Of a stretch of 64,000 nucleotides of DNA, positions 60,443 to 64,000 are shown piece after piece. Below the pieces are notes generated by a model that saw only the letters and a program-made list of their open reading frames with translations, did no database searches and was not told the DNA's origin. The stretch lies in contig NZ_AP012331.1 in the NCBI RefSeq assembly GCF_001042635.1, positions 2,108,001 to 2,172,000 on the forward strand. The letters are read 5' to 3'. Each line of letters starts with the position of its first letter. Position 1 is the first letter of the stretch. Made by a program: the position numbers and the translations under genes. The DNA comes from Bifidobacterium scardovii JCM 12489 = DSM 13734. Its GTDB lineage: Bacteria; Actinomycetota; Actinomycetes; Actinomycetales; Bifidobacteriaceae.

Positions 60443-61741
60443 ATGATCGAATTCACCTCCCGTTACCTGGGCACCGACGCCAAGGGCACCCGCACCTTCT
60501 TCGTCATCTCGCTGTCGTCGTGCATCTACTGGTTCCTCTCGATCAAAGGCGTGATCTACGAACCGTTCCGCCAGTCCCTCGGCGTGAGCAACGCGCAGCT
60601 CGGCGTGCTGCTGGGCGTGACCGGCTTCGTTCAGGTGTTCGGCTACCTCGCGCTCGGATGGGCGCAGGATTTTCTGCAGATACGCAAGGTCATCGCCATC
60701 GATCTGATCGGATACGGGGCGATCTCGCTGTCCCTGGCGCTGATGCCGAATCTGCCGTTCTGGTATCTGGTCGTCGCGTTCGCCTGCTTCGGGCTGTTCG
60801 GCGAGGCGCTGTACTGGCCGACCATACAGAAAAGCACACGAGGACTGTCCGACGGCATTCATCAGACGGCGCTGTTCAGCACGCAGGAGGCCATGCGCGG
60901 CATGATGGGGCTGTTCGCGAACATGGTCACGCTGCTGTTGTTCACCGTCGCCGCCTCGCCGGTGATCGGCGCGCGCTCCGCCATGCTGTGCTACGCGCTG
61001 CTCATGATCCTGTTCTCCGCGATCGTGCTGCGCAGCATTCCGCCCGACTTCCTGCACGAACGCGATGCCGCCGATCCCCGATCCGGCCGCCCCCGGCGTT
61101 CAGGACCATCCCTGGTCCTTGCCGCGGCGCGCCGCCCGATCGTCTGGACGACCGGATTGGCGACGATGGCCGGATACACGGCCTACATCGCCGCGACGAC
61201 GTACACGCTGCCGCTGCTGCAGCAGGCCTTCGGGCTGACCGACGGCCAGGCGGCGGTATACGGGCTGATCAACACCGGCATCTTCCCCGTCGTCTCCGCC
61301 ATGGCCTCCGGGGCCATCGCCAAGCGGTTCCGCAGCAGCCCGCAGTGGATGGTGCTGCTGTTCCTGCTGTGCGCCGCGTGTGCGCTGCCGCTGGCGCTGA
61401 TGCCCAAAGGGCCGGGCTGGTTCGCGCCGTGCACCGTCATCACCTGCGTGATGGCCCTGACCTGCTACGCCATCCGCGCCGTCTATTACGTGCCGATCGG
61501 CGAATACGGCATCGGCAACGATCAGGCCGCGACCGTCATGTCGGTGACCTCGTTCCTCGGATACATGCCCTCGTTCTTCGCCTACCCGCTGTTCGGCGCC
61601 ATCATCGACGGCAGCGGGAACGGCGCCGACGCCTACCGCACCGTGTTCCTCATCATCCTCGGCTCCAGCATCGCCGGGGCCGTCTGCAGCGCGATCGGCC
61701 ATCGGCTGATCGCCTCGCGGCGGAGCGAGGAGGAACGCTGA
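60443..61741 (+). CDS. Major facilitator superfamily transporter
   Basis: The 432-aa membrane protein has about 12 hydrophobic helices and a central Arg-rich loop (ERDAADPRSGRPRRSG). AGAAGGAAC precedes the ATG. The substrate is unknown. It shares its promoter region with the GH5_18 beta-mannosidase and is followed by an MBL-fold gene 65 bp later. A sugar or sugar derivative linked to N-glycan breakdown (import of a short glycoside or export of a by-product) is reasonable inference. It is the only non-ABC transporter in the window. Confidence 0.88.
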   Translation: MIEFTSRYLGTDAKGTRTFFVISLSSCIYWFLSIKGVIYEPFRQSLGVSNAQLGVLLGVTGFVQVFGYLALGWAQDFLQIRKVIAIDLIGYGAISLSLALMPNLPFWYLVVAFACFGLFGEALYWPTIQKSTRGLSDGIHQTALFSTQEAMRGMMGLFANMVTLLLFTVAASPVIGARSAMLCYALLMILFSAIVLRSIPPDFLHERDAADPRSGRPRRSGPSLVLAAARRPIVWTTGLATMAGYTAYIAATTYTLPLLQQAFGLTDGQAAVYGLINTGIFPVVSAMASGAIAKRFRSSPQWMVLLFLLCAACALPLALMPKGPGWFAPCTVITCVMALTCYAIRAVYYVPIGEYGIGNDQAATVMSVTSFLGYMPSFFAYPLFGAIIDGSGNGADAYRTVFLIILGSSIAGAVCSAIGHRLIASRRSEEER

Positions 61742-61806
61742 CGACACGGCCGGACATCCGGTCCGCCAACATCCCTACGATTGCACATCAAGCAAAGGAG
61801 CACACC

Positions 61807-62646
61807 ATGCACATCACGCAACTCGGCACCGCCGCCGCGGAACGCATCCCCGGCATCTTCTGCGAATGCGATCTCTGCCGTCTGGCTCTGCAGCGGCAGG
61901 GCCGCGAGATCCGCACCCAATGCCAGGCCATCGTCGACGACGAGGTGCTGATCGATTTTCCCGGCGACACCTACCTGCACTACCTGCGCGACCGGTTCCC
62001 GCTGCCGTCGGTGCGTTCCCTGCTCGTCACCCATTGGCATTCCGACCATTTCTACGGCGAGGACATCGCCTACCGCATGGGCGGGTACGTCATCAGCAAC
62101 CCGACCGAACACATGGAGGTGTATGGCTCGGAGACCGTGCACGGCTTCCACGAACGCGCGTTCTTCCTCGAACAGCGCCATGACGAGCAGCGCGTGGCCT
62201 TCACCACGGTGAGGCCCGGCGATGACTTCGCCCTGCACGGCGCATACCGCGCGCATGCCTTCGAGGCGGCGCACGGCCATCACGCCGGGGATTGCCTGTT
62301 CTACTCCCTCACCGACGGCGAACGCACCCTGCTGTACGCGCACGACACCGGATGGTTCCCCGACCGCACGTGGGAGGAGCTGGAACGGGTCGGCGGCCAT
62401 TACGACTACGTGTCGCTCGACTGCAACCATGCGCTGCACGGCGCCTCGCTGAGCATGCACATGAATTTCGAGGACAACCTGCGCGTGCGCGACGCCATGG
62501 TGCGGATCGGCGTGGCCGACGACCGCACGATATTCGTGGCCAACCACTTCTCCCACAACGGGCGCACCACCCACAAGGAAATGGACGAGGCCGCCCGCAG
62601 GGAAGGCTTCCTGTGCGCCTACGACGGCATGACCGTCGAGTTCTAG
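61807..62646 (+). CDS. Metallo-beta-lactamase-fold hydrolase
   Basis: The 279-aa protein carries the metal motif THWHSDHF, later His in AAHGHHAGD, Asp in AHDTGWF and His in VANHFSHNGR, giving a full binuclear metal site. The start is like PhnP-type phosphodiesterases (LGTAAAERIPGIFCECDLC). AAAGGAG precedes the ATG. It is co-transcribed with the MFS gene. Possible roles include a cyclic phosphodiesterase or sugar lactonase. Neither is proven. It ends before a long repeat element and the convergent GH38 gene. Confidence 0.82.
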   Translation: MHITQLGTAAAERIPGIFCECDLCRLALQRQGREIRTQCQAIVDDEVLIDFPGDTYLHYLRDRFPLPSVRSLLVTHWHSDHFYGEDIAYRMGGYVISNPTEHMEVYGSETVHGFHERAFFLEQRHDEQRVAFTTVRPGDDFALHGAYRAHAFEAAHGHHAGDCLFYSLTDGERTLLYAHDTGWFPDRTWEELERVGGHYDYVSLDCNHALHGASLSMHMNFEDNLRVRDAMVRIGVADDRTIFVANHFSHNGRTTHKEMDEAARREGFLCAYDGMTVEF

Positions 62647-62676
62647 GAGCCCGGCGTCGTAAGCTCGTGCACTACG

Positions 62677-62915
62677 TCTGGCTCCCCTCTTGGAGGCTGA
62701 GCCGTGAAGCAAACAGCGGAGCTGTTTGCAGGCGAAGGCGAGGCGACAGCCGAGCAGACAAGGCTGTGGCCGTAAGGCCGTCCATAATTGCAGGACGAGC
62801 TGGCCGCGAAGCGGTCTGAGGGGAGCATTGCCGCGAACGCCTGAATCAAGCCGATTCGCATGGTCTCCCCTCAGCCGGCCACGCCGACAGCTCCCCTCCA
62901 AGAGGGGAGCCAGAG
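62677..62915 (+). repeat. Long multi-hairpin repeat, copy in the MBL-gene 3' region
   Basis: A 239-bp element lies between the convergent MBL and GH38 genes. The inside order equals the copy at 23406: GCAAACAGC-GGA-GCTGTTTGC, TGGCC-GTAA-GGCCG, AATTGCAGGACGAG. The left tip here is GGCCGC-GAA-GCGGTC and the right one GGC-CAC-GCC-like, so the tip module is swapped. The outer hairpin CTCCCCTC-CAA-GAGGGGAG closes it on the right. Confidence 0.75.
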
Positions 62916-62923
62916 CGGATTCA

Positions 62924-64000
62924 TTACCTGCGGATGCGCAGCGTCGCCAGCTGGAACGGGTTCAGCGAGAGCGCGGCGCCTTCGGCCGGCTGCGGGCCGT
63001 CCACGGCGAGCGCGCGGGGCAGATCCTCGGGCAGCGCGTCGGCGCCTTCCGTCACGCCGACCTCCTCGACCGTGGCGCCGGCGAACGCCCCGTCGAGGTG
63101 CAGCGAACCTCGGGCCATGCCGCCGGTCGGCTCGTAGAGGCGCACGATCAGGTCACCGGAACCGTCGTCGGCCAGCTTGACCCAGTCGAGCACGATGCTG
63201 CCCTCCGTGGCGTCGACGCGCGCCAGCGGCGCGAACGCCGGCAGCCGGTCGATCACCGGGGCGTTCAGTCGGGACGCCTCGGCCAGCACGGTGTCCATCC
63301 CGGCATCGGCGACCACGGACCAGGCGAACGAATGCTCGCCTTGGTCGGTGTGCGGGTCCGGGTACAGTGGCGCGCTGAGCAGAGACAGGCGGATCATCGT
63401 GCCGCGGTTGACGCCTCGCGCGGCGTCCTCGTGGATCGGGCTCACGTCGGAGCCGTAGGTCGACGCATTGATCACGGCGGCGGCGTAGGAGGAGTCGGCC
63501 ACGCGCACGAAGCGGTGCGTGCAGCTTTCGAACTTGGCCTCGTCGCCGCGCGAGTTCTTGTTGACCGGGCGCTCGACCAAACCATACTGGCACTCGTACT
63601 GCGCGTTGACCGCCTGCACGCCGACCGGCACGTCGACCTTGAGGAACTTCTCGACCGCATGCCAGTCCACGTCGGCCGCGAAGTCCAGCGAGCCGGCTCC
63701 GGGCCGCAGCGTGATGCGCGTGGCGATGGCCACGCCCTTCGCGCGCGTGGTGACATGCGCGACCGCGGTGCCGTCGGCCAGCGTCTCCACGCCGTCGAGC
63801 GACGAGTCCGCCAGTCCTTCGGCCGCAAGAAGCGCATCGCGCTGGATGTCCCATGCGTCCCAGTGGTACGGTTCGTCCTTGAGCAGCTCGTAGCGCCCGA
63901 GCCGGGTGCCGGCCGGCACGATCTCGCGCTTCGCGGCCAGATCGACCAGCGACGACACCGTGCCGTCCGGTTCGACGGCCACGCGCAGACGGCCGTTGTC
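62924..64000 (-). CDS. Alpha-mannosidase, GH38 family, C-terminal part (5' end outside the window)
   Basis: GH38 enzymes trim alpha-linked mannose from N-glycans. About 359 C-terminal codons are present. They contain the beta-sandwich region typical of GH38, with YGLVERPVNKNSRGDEAKFE and FVRVADSSYAAAVINASTYG, and a late TLRIRR end. The catalytic domain lies beyond base 64000, so activity cannot be checked here. It is convergent with the MBL gene. With GH125 and GH5_18 it completes a mannose-removal set for N-glycans. Confidence 0.9.
   Translation of the reverse strand, partial: DNGRLRVAVEPDGTVSSLVDLAAKREIVPAGTRLGRYELLKDEPYHWDAWDIQRDALLAAEGLADSSLDGVETLADGTAVAHVTTRAKGVAIATRITLRPGAGSLDFAADVDWHAVEKFLKVDVPVGVQAVNAQYECQYGLVERPVNKNSRGDEAKFESCTHRFVRVADSSYAAAVINASTYGSDVSPIHEDAARGVNRGTMIRLSLLSAPLYPDPHTDQGEHSFAWSVVADAGMDTVLAEASRLNAPVIDRLPAFAPLARVDATEGSIVLDWVKLADDGSGDLIVRLYEPTGGMARGSLHLDGAFAGATVEEVGVTEGADALPEDLPRALAVDGPQPAEGAALSLNPFQLATLRIRR

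Overview
The window is GC-rich and densely coded. It carries an endo-beta-N-acetylglucosaminidase of the EndoBI type, a galacto-N-biose/lacto-N-biose phosphorylase operon, a GH5_18 beta-mannosidase, ROK and LacI regulators, and four CUT1-type ABC importers that all lack an ATPase gene. Together these point to a host-glycan-adapted Bifidobacterium. Species cannot be told from the sequence alone.

Layout. (1) 1-4.9 kb is housekeeping: the 5' part of smc, folC, a divergent aminopeptidase P and a Nudix hydrolase. (2) 4.9-15.8 kb (minus) is an N-glycan module: lipoprotein-MalF-MalG importer, ROK regulator, GH20, GH29 and GH2 beta-mannosidase. A strong promoter overlapped by a 25-bp palindrome precedes it. 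(3) 16.3-19.1 kb holds a cell-surface GH18 endoglycosidase and a cytosolic esterase. (4) 19.8-24.6 kb is amino-sugar catabolism: nagB-nagA, divergent nagR and a ROK sugar kinase. (5) 24.6-33.6 kb is the lacto-N-biose operon (importer, lnpA, galT, galE), which lacks the usual nahK. (6) 34.1-39.4 kb is a fucosylated-glycan module: importer, GH29 and fucU. (7) 40-46 kb holds cutC, and divergently a ROK regulator, a PfkB fructokinase, GH125 alpha-1,6-mannosidase and an AGE-family isomerase. This is a mannose-release and mannose-to-fructose-6-P route. (8) 46.1-58.6 kb (minus) holds an importer translationally coupled to a sulfatase, then a sulfatase-maturing radical SAM enzyme, two DUF202 membrane proteins, a LacI regulator, GH3 and a second GH20. 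It looks like a sulfated-glycan module paralogous to module 2. (9) 58.8-64 kb holds a GH5_18 beta-mannosidase, a divergent MFS plus metallo-beta-lactamase-fold pair, and the 3' part of a GH38 alpha-mannosidase.

How it fits together (inference from families). The surface endoglycosidase frees N-glycans and lipoprotein/permease pairs import them. Cytosolic GH29, GH20, GH38, GH125, GH2 and GH5_18 then dismantle them. GlcNAc goes through a kinase, NagA and NagB. Mannose goes through the isomerase and fructokinase. Galactose-1-P goes through GalT and GalE.

The gaps between genes are rich in structure. A dispersed hairpin family built on GGCTCCCCTC/GAGGGGAGCC occurs at nine loci. Three long copies contain paired-base changes and GNRA-type loops and lie in the sense direction of the gene before them. 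Two operator-like motif families, RTTAA-N5-TTAAY and CTAAA-N4-TTTAG, suggest two regulons that cut across the operons.
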